Below, piece after piece: positions 1 through 7,703 of a stretch of DNA of 18,715 nt (position 1 is the first letter of the stretch; each line of letters opens with the position of its first letter). Where the stretch lies: NCBI GenBank assembly GCA_937913075.1, contig CALEPU010000029.1:1-18715 (forward strand). The letters are read 5' to 3'. Under the pieces are notes generated by a model. It saw only the letters and a program-made list of their open reading frames with translations, made no database searches and was not told the origin of the DNA. This stretch comes from an uncultured Clostridia bacterium (GTDB lineage: Bacteria; Bacillota; Clostridia; Christensenellales; CAG-138). Both the position numbers and the translations under genes were made by a program.

Positions 1-149
1 ACCAGTTTGATTACACGAACAGTCCTTGCATTGCTTCGTATTGATAGCCAGTCCTCATTCAAGGCGAACCAGTCATCTTTCATAATAAGAAAATAACAAA
101 CTTTTAACAAAGTATTCTTTATGCGGAGCTCTCGGTCACCCTTGCTTTG
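1..149 (-). pseudogene. Out-of-frame continuation of the left-edge LicD gene
   Basis: Read on the minus strand, the frame shifted by one base from the LicD ORF is open from about 149 to the window edge, 49 codons without a stop (it reads QSKGDRELRIKNTLLKV and on through WFALNEDWLS). The LicD frame itself stops at 119-121, just after the conserved WIDVFPL segment where LicD proteins normally carry on for more than 100 residues. The simplest reading is a one-base loss between about 152 and 141 that split one gene. It may be a true mutation or an assembly error at a contig edge. The gene continues beyond position 1. Confidence 0.6.
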
Positions 150-520
150 ACAAGAGGAAATACATCGATCCATACACCATGATGAGAGAAGTTCATTAAA
201 TCCCAATCACGAAGCACCGCAGTGTTGTTTTTTCTAATATGCGTATATGCGAAAGCGTAGCTATCGTCTGTTTCACTGTTCTGAACAAAGTACTGCTCAC
301 CAAGCTCACCTTGCGCTACTTTCAAAAAACGGCGATAGTCATCATACGGCATCATTATATCTATATCATCATCCCAAGGAATAAACCCTTGATGCCTCAC
401 CGCACCAAGCAACGTACCACTGCTAAGATAATACTTAATTCTGTGATTATCGCAAACTCTTTTTACGTCTTTCAATATCTGAAGCTCGCAAAGCTGAAGT
501 TCTCGCAATGTGCTTTTCAT
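119..520 (-). CDS. LicD-family phosphotransferase, N-terminal part (frameshifted)
   Basis: LicD proteins transfer a phosphorylated alcohol (for example phosphocholine or polyol phosphate) from a CDP-activated donor onto cell-surface glycans at the inner membrane face. The visible 133 residues contain the family hallmarks: SSGTLLGAVRHQGFIPWDDDIDIMMP, shown here as the pieces GTLLGAVRHQGFIPW and DDDIDIMMP, the latter being the metal-binding acidic cluster, followed by WIDVFPL. I start it at 520 because GGAGG sits 5 bases upstream; an earlier ATG at 532 contains that ribosome site and is unlikely. The frame ends in an atypical VKARVTESSA, and the true continuation is in another frame (see 1-149). 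It follows the SDR gene by 29 bases. Family is certain; the substrate is not known. If the frameshift is real the protein is probably dead. Confidence 0.8.
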   Translation of the reverse strand: MKSTLRELQLCELQILKDVKRVCDNHRIKYYLSSGTLLGAVRHQGFIPWDDDIDIMMPYDDYRRFLKVAQGELGEQYFVQNSETDDSYAFAYTHIRKNNTAVLRDWDLMNFSHHGVWIDVFPLVKARVTESSA

Positions 521-549
521 GTTAACCTCCAATCAATCGAAAACAGAAA

Positions 550-1614
550 TCATCTTATCGCCTTAAGCACCTTTATAGTCCTATCAATTCCTCTTCTTAA
601 ATCATAATTCGGTCTCCAATTCATGCTTTGCAGCTTCGAGCTGTCCATTACAGCCAGATTGGCTTTAGAGTAGCCTTGACGCTCGACTTCATCCGGCGAA
701 TCGAACACGACTTTTGTACCACACTTTTCTGCAATTAATTGAGCCAAATCGCGCAGTGTAATGTCGGATTCGGCATTGGAAATATTATATGCCTCGCCGC
801 ACTTTCCGTAGAGCAAGCACCATAGAAGCCCGGAAACAGCATCTGCGACATAGCTATATGAAAAGAACTGTTTCCCCTCGCTCTTTAACACTATGTCCTC
901 TCCTGCGATCCCCTTATGCAAAAACTGCGACAGAGCCTTCGTATCCGTCTCCAACAAAGTGGGACCGTAAACTCGTGAAAGTCTCGGGATAACAGCATCC
1001 AGTCCTTTCTGCTTAATATATGCCTGGCAAAGCGCTTCCCCTGCACGTTTGCTCTCCGGATAACCGGCACGGAGAGTATTGCAGTTTATGTAACCGCAGT
1101 AGTCCTCCTTGAAAAAGACTGTATCGTTACGATTCTCACCATAAATCTCCACAGAGGAAGCGAACAAAAACCTCTCAGCATTGTGTTTTGCTGCGAACTC
1201 TAAAAGCTGGAACGTCCCCATTACATTAGAAGTCACAGTGCCAATTGGATCAGTTGAATATGCAAACGGATGGGTGTTGCTGGCAAGATGCAAGACAAAA
1301 TCGACATGCTCTAAGCAGCAAACGATAGCACTTGTTATATCGCACTTGCAAAACACGAAAAGCGGGTGTTCCCAGTAGTTTTTGAAGCGTGATTGTGCTT
1401 TTAAATCGTCCCTCCCCAGCGCATATACTTTGCATTGCAGATTTACTTCTCGGTTTAGCAGCATCAGAACATCGATAAGGAATTTCCCGATCATTCCCGT
1501 TGAACCAGAAATCATCACTGTTTTCCCTCGTAATCGCTCCCAATCAATATCCTGATCGATCACACTTCGAAGGTCCTCAATGTATTCAGCACATTCCAAA
1601 ATATCCATACCCAT
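550..1614 (-). CDS. NAD-dependent epimerase/dehydratase (extended SDR)
   Basis: An extended short-chain dehydrogenase/reductase of 354 residues, the class that epimerises, dehydrates or decarboxylates nucleotide-activated sugars or alcohols. The nucleotide-binding GSTGMIG lies at residues 37-43, the FASSVEIYG strand carries the catalytic Ser region, and YPESK (Tyr185, Lys189) is the YxxxK catalytic pair. The ATG at 1614 overlaps the TGA of the preceding cytidylyltransferase gene (TGATG), so the two are translationally coupled; an in-frame TTG at 1626 is a less likely start and ATG 1608 is possible. Its place between an IspD-like nucleotidyltransferase and LicD suggests it acts on a precursor or on the CDP-linked product of the neighbouring enzyme. 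That role is inferred; the exact reaction cannot be read from sequence. Confidence 0.85.
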   Translation of the reverse strand: MGMDILECAEYIEDLRSVIDQDIDWERLRGKTVMISGSTGMIGKFLIDVLMLLNREVNLQCKVYALGRDDLKAQSRFKNYWEHPLFVFCKCDITSAIVCCLEHVDFVLHLASNTHPFAYSTDPIGTVTSNVMGTFQLLEFAAKHNAERFLFASSVEIYGENRNDTVFFKEDYCGYINCNTLRAGYPESKRAGEALCQAYIKQKGLDAVIPRLSRVYGPTLLETDTKALSQFLHKGIAGEDIVLKSEGKQFFSYSYVADAVSGLLWCLLYGKCGEAYNISNAESDITLRDLAQLIAEKCGTKVVFDSPDEVERQGYSKANLAVMDSSKLQSMNWRPNYDLRRGIDRTIKVLKAIR

Positions 1615-2336
1615 CACTTTATCCAATCGTCTTTGCCCAACTTCAAATGAGCCTTGAACATTTCTAAATCATCCACTGTTGTCAGCTTAATGTTTTTATC
1701 TGAGCCGGCAGCAAAGTAAAGGCGTTCGCCTAGCTCTACCATCATTGTATTGGTATAGGACGACCCGTAGATACCTATCCCCTCCCGAAAAGCCTTATCG
1801 TACGCCCAGCAAAGCTTGTCAAAGCGGTAAGCTTGCGGCGTAGAAACCCTGCGTAATGTCTCGCGCGGGATATACTGTGTTGTAGATACTGCATTATTCG
1901 GATCGACAACAAAGATCTGCTCGTTATAAGGGAGAGACGTAACGCCGTTACCATAAAGCCGACACTTTTCTATTACGTCAGTTACAACTGTATCATCGAC
2001 AAGCGGTCTAATTCCATCATGAATAATGATCACATCGCTATCCGAACAAATCCCTTTAAGATTATTAACTCCGTTGCGAATGGACTCCTGCCCGGATTCC
2101 CCGCCGCTCACTATCCATTTGAGCTTGTTGATGCCAAGCTGCTTTGCATAAGCCCAAACCACGTCATGCCATCCATCAATACAAACTACCTCAATGGCGT
2201 CGATTTCGCGGTGTTTCTGAAAGCCCTCCATGGTGTACATCAGAACCGGCTTATCATATACATTAAGAAACTGTTTAGGGATATCCTGTCCCATTCTTTT
2301 TCCGGATCCTCCGGCTATTATTATTGCAACTGTCAT
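1614..2336 (-). CDS. IspD-like CTP-dependent cytidylyltransferase
   Basis: A 240-residue IspD/TarI-family nucleotidyltransferase, which couples a sugar-alcohol phosphate to CTP to give a CDP-activated donor. The signature AGGSGKRMGQDIPKQF occupies residues 8-23 (CTP-binding Gly loop, Arg/Lys and PKQF), with IIHDGIRPLVDD in the middle and the TTVDDLEMF segment near the end, all typical of the family. I start it at the ATG at 2336, one base past the upstream LicD stop, with GGAG seven bases upstream; ATG 2375 lies inside the LicD gene and adds an unconserved tail. Being flanked by LicD and SDR genes rather than by isoprenoid genes argues for making a CDP-alcohol for glycan decoration, not for the MEP pathway. 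Ribitol, glycerol, choline or another alcohol are all possible. Confidence 0.85.
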   Translation of the reverse strand: MTVAIIIAGGSGKRMGQDIPKQFLNVYDKPVLMYTMEGFQKHREIDAIEVVCIDGWHDVVWAYAKQLGINKLKWIVSGGESGQESIRNGVNNLKGICSDSDVIIIHDGIRPLVDDTVVTDVIEKCRLYGNGVTSLPYNEQIFVVDPNNAVSTTQYIPRETLRRVSTPQAYRFDKLCWAYDKAFREGIGIYGSSYTNTMMVELGERLYFAAGSDKNIKLTTVDDLEMFKAHLKLGKDDWIK

Positions 2337-2337
2337 A

Positions 2338-3168
2338 TCAGAGCTCCAGTTCTCCATAGTTCTTCTCAAAATCAACGATTATAGGATGATGCCGCCAGAC
2401 CCGTTCTTCTTCCTGGGGGAGTTGCATGTAATCCCCATATCGCAGCCTAAGTATCTTATCATACTCCTTGAACGCCAAATACTCTTTCCCCTGAAAAGGG
2501 AGGCGAATCAAGCTTGCGAACAAATCTGCCGGATAGTATCTCGTTAAGCTTGTTTGATCATTTGGAAATACATACTGCGCAGTACTGTCGTTATTCCACC
2601 TTCTGCTCCATCTTCCGAGAGCATTGCATACACGTCTGTACTTACGCTTTGGTATCAAACCGAGGAAAACTCTTTCCGCAAGACCCCTTATTCCCTTAGC
2701 TCCGCTTGTGTAACCTCTGTTATATAGAAGGCTGAATGCAAACCCAGTACGTTGGAGTTCCCTTCTAATACCCTTTGGAGCCAAACGATCACAAGCAAAA
2801 ATATCAACGAAGAATCCCGTATGGTAGCTGCAAGTCCGTTCACTTTCAAACTGCAAAAAGGTAGTGTGGTCCTTCCTCACCTTACCAAAATTGTTCATAA
2901 GGTCATCAAACAACGTGTCGTCCTGAAAGAGGAACTCCTTCTTGGCCTTCTCGCTCCATATCTCACGAAGACGATCATAATCCTCTCTTGGCATCATGAT
3001 ATCAATGTCATCATCCCAAGGAATAAACCCTTTGTTGCGGACCGCACCAAGCAGGGTGCCGTAAGCAAGCGAATACTTGAGACCGTTCTCCGTGCAAACA
3101 CGGTCGATCTCGTCAAGTATCTCCAGCTCGACATTCCATATGTCTTCGAGTTTAACGTCTTGAATCAT
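2338..3168 (-). CDS. LicD-family phosphotransferase (intact)
   Basis: A 276-residue, full-length LicD protein. The family core is clear: AYGTLLGAVRNKGFIPW followed by DDDIDIMMP (acidic metal site), then TGFFVDIFACD, with the C-terminal KEYDKILRLRYGDYMQLP block that ends many LicD proteins. It should move a phospho-alcohol from a CDP donor, probably the one made by the adjoining cytidylyltransferase, onto capsule sugar. The start is uncertain: ATG 3168 is chosen, but AGGA lies 13 bases upstream and in-frame GTG 3171 and TTG 3177/3180 have better spacing. It shares the GFIPWDDDIDIMMP stretch with the frameshifted LicD at 119-520, including a 25-base identical run, so they are paralogues of one family. 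Confidence 0.88.
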   Translation of the reverse strand: MIQDVKLEDIWNVELEILDEIDRVCTENGLKYSLAYGTLLGAVRNKGFIPWDDDIDIMMPREDYDRLREIWSEKAKKEFLFQDDTLFDDLMNNFGKVRKDHTTFLQFESERTCSYHTGFFVDIFACDRLAPKGIRRELQRTGFAFSLLYNRGYTSGAKGIRGLAERVFLGLIPKRKYRRVCNALGRWSRRWNNDSTAQYVFPNDQTSLTRYYPADLFASLIRLPFQGKEYLAFKEYDKILRLRYGDYMQLPQEEERVWRHHPIIVDFEKNYGELEL

Positions 3169-3191
3169 CACAGCCAACAAATCCTGTCTCT

Positions 3192-4334
3192 TCAGTTTTC
3201 TTTCTCCGCCTGCTTCCGGATCAGCCCCAGTAACTCGTTTTTTACTTCCCTAACGGAATACGACTGCGCTCGTGATAAGGCGCGTTCTCCGTAGTCACTG
3301 CGCATGCCGCGTCGGGAAGCAAGCAACTTTATCTCCTCGACAAAGCCTTCGACGTTGTCGGGAGCGATGAGACAGCCAGTCACACCATCCTCCACCAGCT
3401 CGTCATGACCTCGGTTATGGGAAGCGACGACGGGCTTTTTACAGAGCATCGCCTCGATTATATTGAGGGGCATGCCCTCTCTGTGGCTGCAAGATACGAC
3501 GACGTCCACCGCGGGGGTAACGCGCTCGAGGTCGGTGCGATAGCCAAGAAGCTTGACGCACCCTTCAAGTCCGAGGGATGATATCAGCTCGCGCAGCTCC
3601 TGCTCCTTTGGACCATTGCCGGCAAGCAGCAATTTGAGGTTCGGAATGCTGCCGTTAAGCTCTGCTGCGGCACGGATGAGCGTGCTCTGGTTCTTGTTCT
3701 CATTCAGCTCGCCCGTGCAGAGTATGACGAAGTCGTCCTCCGTCAAGCCCTCTTCCTCGCGCATTTTGATCTGCTCCTCGGGGGATGCGGGTTTGTAGCG
3801 CTGCTCGTCGACGCCCACGCCGTGTATGTGCGCGACCTTGGTTCTGGTGCCGAAGCGCTCCCGCGCAAGAGCGTAGTCCTCCTCGTTTATCGTGATCAGC
3901 ATGTCGCAGTACTTCGCCATATGCCTCTCAATGGGATAAAACACCATCCAGCTTTTCTTCGACGAACCCTTGTAAAAGTGGAAGCCATGCGCCATGTAAA
4001 TGACCTTCGTCCCAAGCTTTCGAGTTTTCTTCGCGGCAAGTCTCGTCACAATGCCGCCCATTGGCGTGTTGCAGAGAATCACGTCGTAATGCTCCTCCGC
4101 CAGCAGCCGCTTTAACTGCCTGTAAGCCGTAACATTGCTCGGGCTTTTCGGCGAACGGTCGAACGGTATCTCGATGAACCTGTCGCAGTGTTTGAGCTGC
4201 AAGCCGTTCTTGACCGCCAGATTGTCATGCGCGGCGACGTGCACCTCCCAGCCCTGCTCCCGCAGCATCTTCATGTGCGGCAGGTGGAACTGACAGATGT
4301 GCGATAATACGGTTGCGGTGTAGAGAATCTTCAT
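3192..4334 (-). CDS. Glycosyltransferase family 4 (EpsD/CapM-like)
   Basis: A 380-residue cytoplasmic GT-B glycosyltransferase that would add one sugar from a nucleotide donor to the lipid-linked capsule repeat. The N-terminal domain begins ILYTATVLSHICQFHLPHMK, typical of the Glyco_trans_4-type N-terminus seen in EpsD-like enzymes, with GFHFYKGSS near 117. The C-terminal Glycos_transf_1 domain has GELNENKNQSTLI (208-220), LAGNGPKE (238-244) and the retaining-enzyme motif EGMPLNIIE, with Glu286 and Glu294 spaced as EX7E. It starts nine bases after the upstream gene's TAA; the ribosome site is weak. Fold and reaction class are certain; donor and acceptor are not. Confidence 0.92.
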   Translation of the reverse strand: MKILYTATVLSHICQFHLPHMKMLREQGWEVHVAAHDNLAVKNGLQLKHCDRFIEIPFDRSPKSPSNVTAYRQLKRLLAEEHYDVILCNTPMGGIVTRLAAKKTRKLGTKVIYMAHGFHFYKGSSKKSWMVFYPIERHMAKYCDMLITINEEDYALARERFGTRTKVAHIHGVGVDEQRYKPASPEEQIKMREEEGLTEDDFVILCTGELNENKNQSTLIRAAAELNGSIPNLKLLLAGNGPKEQELRELISSLGLEGCVKLLGYRTDLERVTPAVDVVVSCSHREGMPLNIIEAMLCKKPVVASHNRGHDELVEDGVTGCLIAPDNVEGFVEEIKLLASRRGMRSDYGERALSRAQSYSVREVKNELLGLIRKQAEKEN

Positions 4335-4343
4335 ATTTCGCCA

Positions 4344-5924
4344 TTAATACGGAAGGAATGAGTTTATCGAATAATACATGCCGATCAGTTTCTTCCGAAG
4401 CTTGGTCTCGTTCAAATTCACGACACGAATGTTCATGTCGTACAGCTCTTTATTCATCTGCTTTTTCATATCCAGATGAAGCTGATCGGAGATGCGGTAC
4501 TCTAAGGGCACCCTAAGCAGCAGATCGAGCAGCTTTCTGTTATTATACGGGATCGTGATATCAAAACACGATTTCATGACCCCAATGTCCAAACCGCACT
4601 TGCCGCCATGCATCATCTCCCAAACGAATATGTCGGTTTCATCATAATTAAACAGATGGTTTTTGAGTTCAGTATTGCTCAGGTACTCGGCAAAACGCCT
4701 ATCGGTATCTTTTGCAAGCCTTCTGTTTGCAAGGAAAATCTTATAGAGCGAGGTATAGTTCCTTGGAGTCAGCGACTTACGGAAGCGCTTTTTGCCAAAA
4801 TACTTGTATGCATAAGCGCGTATGGTCTCCGATATCCAGGATTTCACCTCGACGTCGCATACATCCGTACGCATCAGTGTGATCTTCTTTCGCAGATCGC
4901 TGTCGGAAAAAGAGCCTATGTCTCCGTCGTTATGGATCAAAATCGCACGATACAGATTGAATTTGGGAATGTCCTCATTCTTAGCAGGTATTTGATAGGC
5001 CCGATGCGGCACATTGAACTTCGCGCTGATCTGAGCAGCCTTCTCGGCATCTACCGATTCACGATACATTGAAATGTAGCTGAACGTAGAGTACCTGTCA
5101 TAAATTCCGTTTGCAGCAGCAAAAGTCGTATTGCTGTCGATACCGCCGGTTAGGGATATCGCCGGACGTTTCCATTTTTGGGGAATCAAAGCCATCGTGT
5201 TCTGCATGATACGGCAGGCCTCTGAAATTACCTCCATATACTCTGCATCAGAACTGCACATTTTGATCTCACGCGAAGGATAAATGCGTTCGACATGGAA
5301 GCTCGCTCCGTCAAAATGCACGGCTGTGTTGGGGACAACACGCTTCAGCTCTTTGAAGCAGGTGATATCTCCGGGCATATAATTGCCCATCATATAATGA
5401 TACCATTTATAATTGATCAGTCTGTTAACATACTCATCCATTTGCAGATCACAGACATCCCCGATCAGCTGCATATGGGATGAAAAATACCTTTTGCCGC
5501 GCACAGTTCCGTAGCAGGCATACTGCATACCGGAAGCGTCGAGCCAGAATGATATCTTGTCGCCGGATATGACGCCCATTGCAAATATGCCGGTCAGTTC
5601 GTTTACTGCATCCCAATCGAGCTTGGCGTTTGACCTTTCGGCTATCGACCTTAAAATGTGCTCCTCATCGGCATCCATAGTAAAAGGATCATAGGCATGT
5701 CCTATTAAAAAAAACTGTTTATCCGCATCGCCGTAAACGTATATGGGCGCAGTGCGGTAAACCAGTACAGAATAGCTGCCAACACGGCACTCCTTCCAGT
5801 TACCGTAAAACGGATAAGCATCCAAGTCCCCAACCTCGGCATCGGTGATGAGGAAGCCCTTTTCAAAAAGATGCTTCTGCAATTCAGTATTATTGTCAAG
5901 TTGTGCTTTAAGGTCTGTATTCAT
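4344..5924 (-). CDS. Asparagine-synthetase-like ATP-dependent amide ligase
   Basis: A 526-residue protein of the asparagine synthase superfamily. The PP-loop for ATP pyrophosphatase chemistry is SLTGGIDSNTT (residues 257-267, a variant of SGGxDS), preceded by a glutamine-hydrolase-like N-terminal domain (WLDASGMQYACYG about 127-139; VPNTAVHFDG about 197-206). Asparagine synthetases need Cys as residue 2; here the protein begins MNTDLK, so glutamine hydrolysis is unlikely and the nucleophile may be another amine. That loss is also seen in lasso-peptide cyclases and beta-lactam synthetases. AAAGGGG lies eight bases upstream of the ATG. Between tailoring genes, it most simply amidates a uronic acid of the glycan; a peptide cyclase role is a minority option because the peptide-type genes are 10 kb away. 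Confidence 0.8.
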   Translation of the reverse strand: MNTDLKAQLDNNTELQKHLFEKGFLITDAEVGDLDAYPFYGNWKECRVGSYSVLVYRTAPIYVYGDADKQFFLIGHAYDPFTMDADEEHILRSIAERSNAKLDWDAVNELTGIFAMGVISGDKISFWLDASGMQYACYGTVRGKRYFSSHMQLIGDVCDLQMDEYVNRLINYKWYHYMMGNYMPGDITCFKELKRVVPNTAVHFDGASFHVERIYPSREIKMCSSDAEYMEVISEACRIMQNTMALIPQKWKRPAISLTGGIDSNTTFAAANGIYDRYSTFSYISMYRESVDAEKAAQISAKFNVPHRAYQIPAKNEDIPKFNLYRAILIHNDGDIGSFSDSDLRKKITLMRTDVCDVEVKSWISETIRAYAYKYFGKKRFRKSLTPRNYTSLYKIFLANRRLAKDTDRRFAEYLSNTELKNHLFNYDETDIFVWEMMHGGKCGLDIGVMKSCFDITIPYNNRKLLDLLLRVPLEYRISDQLHLDMKKQMNKELYDMNIRVVNLNETKLRKKLIGMYYSINSFLPY

Positions 5925-5940
5925 CTAAAAGCCCCTTTCA

Positions 5941-6849
5941 TTATTTATGCGAAAAACTCACGAGTGCGGACAATATGACCTCCGCCAGCCTCCCCCCGTT
6001 CCCTTCGCCTACGAAGCTGTTATGCGGGGTGAGGATAACGTTTTCGAGCTTCCAGAGGGGGTTTGCTTCCGGGAGGGGTTCTTCCTCGAAGACGTCGAGT
6101 ACGGCGCCGCGGAGGGAGCCGTTTTCGAGGCGTTCAGCGAGGGAGGTCTCGTCGAGGACCTTGCCTCTTGAAATATTGACGACCACGGCGGAGCTTTTGA
6201 GCAGGCCGAGGCGGCGGCCGTCGATGAGAAGCTCGGTATCCTTTGTCAGCGGGACGGTAAGGACGAGGACGTCCGTTTCGGGAAGAAGCCCGTCAAGCTC
6301 CGAAAGCGGGAGCATGGAAGCATATGCCGCGTCCTCCCTTGGGAGGATATCGACGCCGCGGACTCTGCAGCCGAAGGCGGCAAAGCGTTTTGCGCACTCG
6401 GTACCGACGCTGCCGCAGCCGACGACGGTGACGGTCTTTCCGAAAAGCTCCAAAAGGCCGCGGTGCTTTTCCCATAATCCTGCGCGCTGATTATCGTAAA
6501 AGAACCGCGCCTGCTTATAGAGTTGGAGCACACCTGCAACGGCGAACTCCGCCATCGGGATGCTGTAAACGCCTCTGGCGCCTCGTATCTCTATCCCATG
6601 GGCGCGGACGCAGTCCATATCAACCCTGTCAAAGCCTGCGCTGGTGAGCTGTATGAACCGCAGGTTTGGGAACAGCCCAATGGGGTGATGCAGGAAGAGG
6701 CCGTTGCATATCACGCCCTCGACCCAAACGGGATCGCAGGGCAGCTCATCCTTCTCCTGCTGCAAAAAGGCGATCGAATGGCCCATCGCGGCAAGCTCTT
6801 CAAAATGAGCCTTTGCGTCCGTCCACGCGCCGGTTACCAGCAGGTTCAT
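5941..6849 (-). CDS. D-isomer-specific 2-hydroxyacid dehydrogenase
   Basis: A 302-residue NAD(P)H-linked oxidoreductase that interconverts 2-keto acids and D-2-hydroxy acids. The Rossmann fingerprint GCGSVG is at 144-149, and the catalytic triad is Arg228 (NISRGKVLDE), Glu257 (DVFEEEPLP) and His276 (ILTPHNSF), with family spacing. The ATG overlaps the TGA of the preceding aldolase gene (ATGA), with GGAG seven bases upstream, so the two are co-translated. The likely partnership is that the aldolase forms a 2-keto acid and this enzyme reduces it; that is inference. No substrate-specific motif identifies it as lactate, glycerate or other dehydrogenase. Confidence 0.92.
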   Translation of the reverse strand: MNLLVTGAWTDAKAHFEELAAMGHSIAFLQQEKDELPCDPVWVEGVICNGLFLHHPIGLFPNLRFIQLTSAGFDRVDMDCVRAHGIEIRGARGVYSIPMAEFAVAGVLQLYKQARFFYDNQRAGLWEKHRGLLELFGKTVTVVGCGSVGTECAKRFAAFGCRVRGVDILPREDAAYASMLPLSELDGLLPETDVLVLTVPLTKDTELLIDGRRLGLLKSSAVVVNISRGKVLDETSLAERLENGSLRGAVLDVFEEEPLPEANPLWKLENVILTPHNSFVGEGNGGRLAEVILSALVSFSHK

Positions 6850-7682
6850 GTCTCGGCTCCTTTAATGATATTATTCACGAGGCGCACGAGCTCCCTTTCG
6901 TTATCGAAGAAGAAGGAGCTGTGCTTTTCGCACTCCCTTTCAAGCTCCCTTATCTCGCGGACGCCGCGAATGAACGTGGCGTTTATCATGCCGATATGGT
7001 TGAGCTTTGAAACGTCGCAGAAGCTCCTTGACAGTATAACGCAGCCGGAGCCGAGCCTGTAATGCTCCTTGATGATGTACTCCGAGGGGAGCATACCGTT
7101 GCCTACCGAGGCTACGCCGCCGAAGCCGAAGGGTATGTTCTTCTTGCGGAACTTAAAGCTGAGCCTTTCGACCGTGCCGTCCGCAAGCAGCTCGAACATG
7201 AATTTCTTTCCGTAGCCTATGGAAAGATCGTTGAGGCCTATATGTACCTCGTCTATACCGGGGATCTCCAGTATCTCGTCCACATGCTCGACGGCCTCGG
7301 GCGTTTCGATAAGCAGCATGGTCTTTGCTCTGCCGCGGACAAGCCCGATGAAGGCTTTTACCTCCTCCACCGTTTTGAAGTAGGGCAGCATTATTATATC
7401 CGCGCCTGCGTCTGTTACGGCGTTGATCTCATCCTCTGAGGAGAAATATTGAGGCAGCGCCTCGTGTATCGGGTTGACCCGGACGAGCACCTGCGCGGAA
7501 GCTACTGCCTGCTTTACGGCGGCAGCGTCCGCGGCTGTGTGATGGGACTTGACTGTATCGAGTCCCTTCTGCCTTGCATCCTTGCCGATAAATTCCATAT
7601 CGACGAAAATACGGTCCACACCCGCAGACTCCGCGATCTGCGCGATCTCAGGTCGGTTGGTGATGTACATGAGCTTCAGCAT
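6846..7682 (-). CDS. HpcH/HpaI-family class II aldolase
   Basis: A 278-residue metal-dependent aldolase of the HpcH/HpaI (citrate-lyase-beta-like) barrel family, which adds or releases pyruvate or a related keto acid to or from an aldehyde. Arg68 (VLVRVNP) would bind the keto acid; Glu126 (MLLIETPEA) and Asp152 (GLNDLSIGYG) are the metal ligands, spaced 26 residues apart as in characterised members. VDRIFVDMEFIGK near residues 22-34 replaces the usual Asp-x-Glu-His segment, so the general-base histidine is not obvious and substrate use may differ. AGGAGG lies five bases before the ATG. An aldolase is unusual inside a capsule operon and probably supplies a carboxylated building block for decoration. 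Confidence 0.85.
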   Translation of the reverse strand: MLKLMYITNRPEIAQIAESAGVDRIFVDMEFIGKDARQKGLDTVKSHHTAADAAAVKQAVASAQVLVRVNPIHEALPQYFSSEDEINAVTDAGADIIMLPYFKTVEEVKAFIGLVRGRAKTMLLIETPEAVEHVDEILEIPGIDEVHIGLNDLSIGYGKKFMFELLADGTVERLSFKFRKKNIPFGFGGVASVGNGMLPSEYIIKEHYRLGSGCVILSRSFCDVSKLNHIGMINATFIRGVREIRELERECEKHSSFFFDNERELVRLVNNIIKGAET

Positions 7683-7703
7683 ATCTGCCTCCTACTGCGG
7701 AGC

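Noticed and set aside
1614..2336. Housekeeping IspD of the MEP isoprenoid pathway
   Set aside because: The family fits, but the surrounding LicD and SDR genes point to CDP-alcohol production for glycans; no isoprenoid gene is near.
5975..6490. Ser/Arg-rich plus-strand frame
   Set aside because: It is an antisense shadow of the dehydrogenase gene, which has all its catalytic residues on the minus strand.
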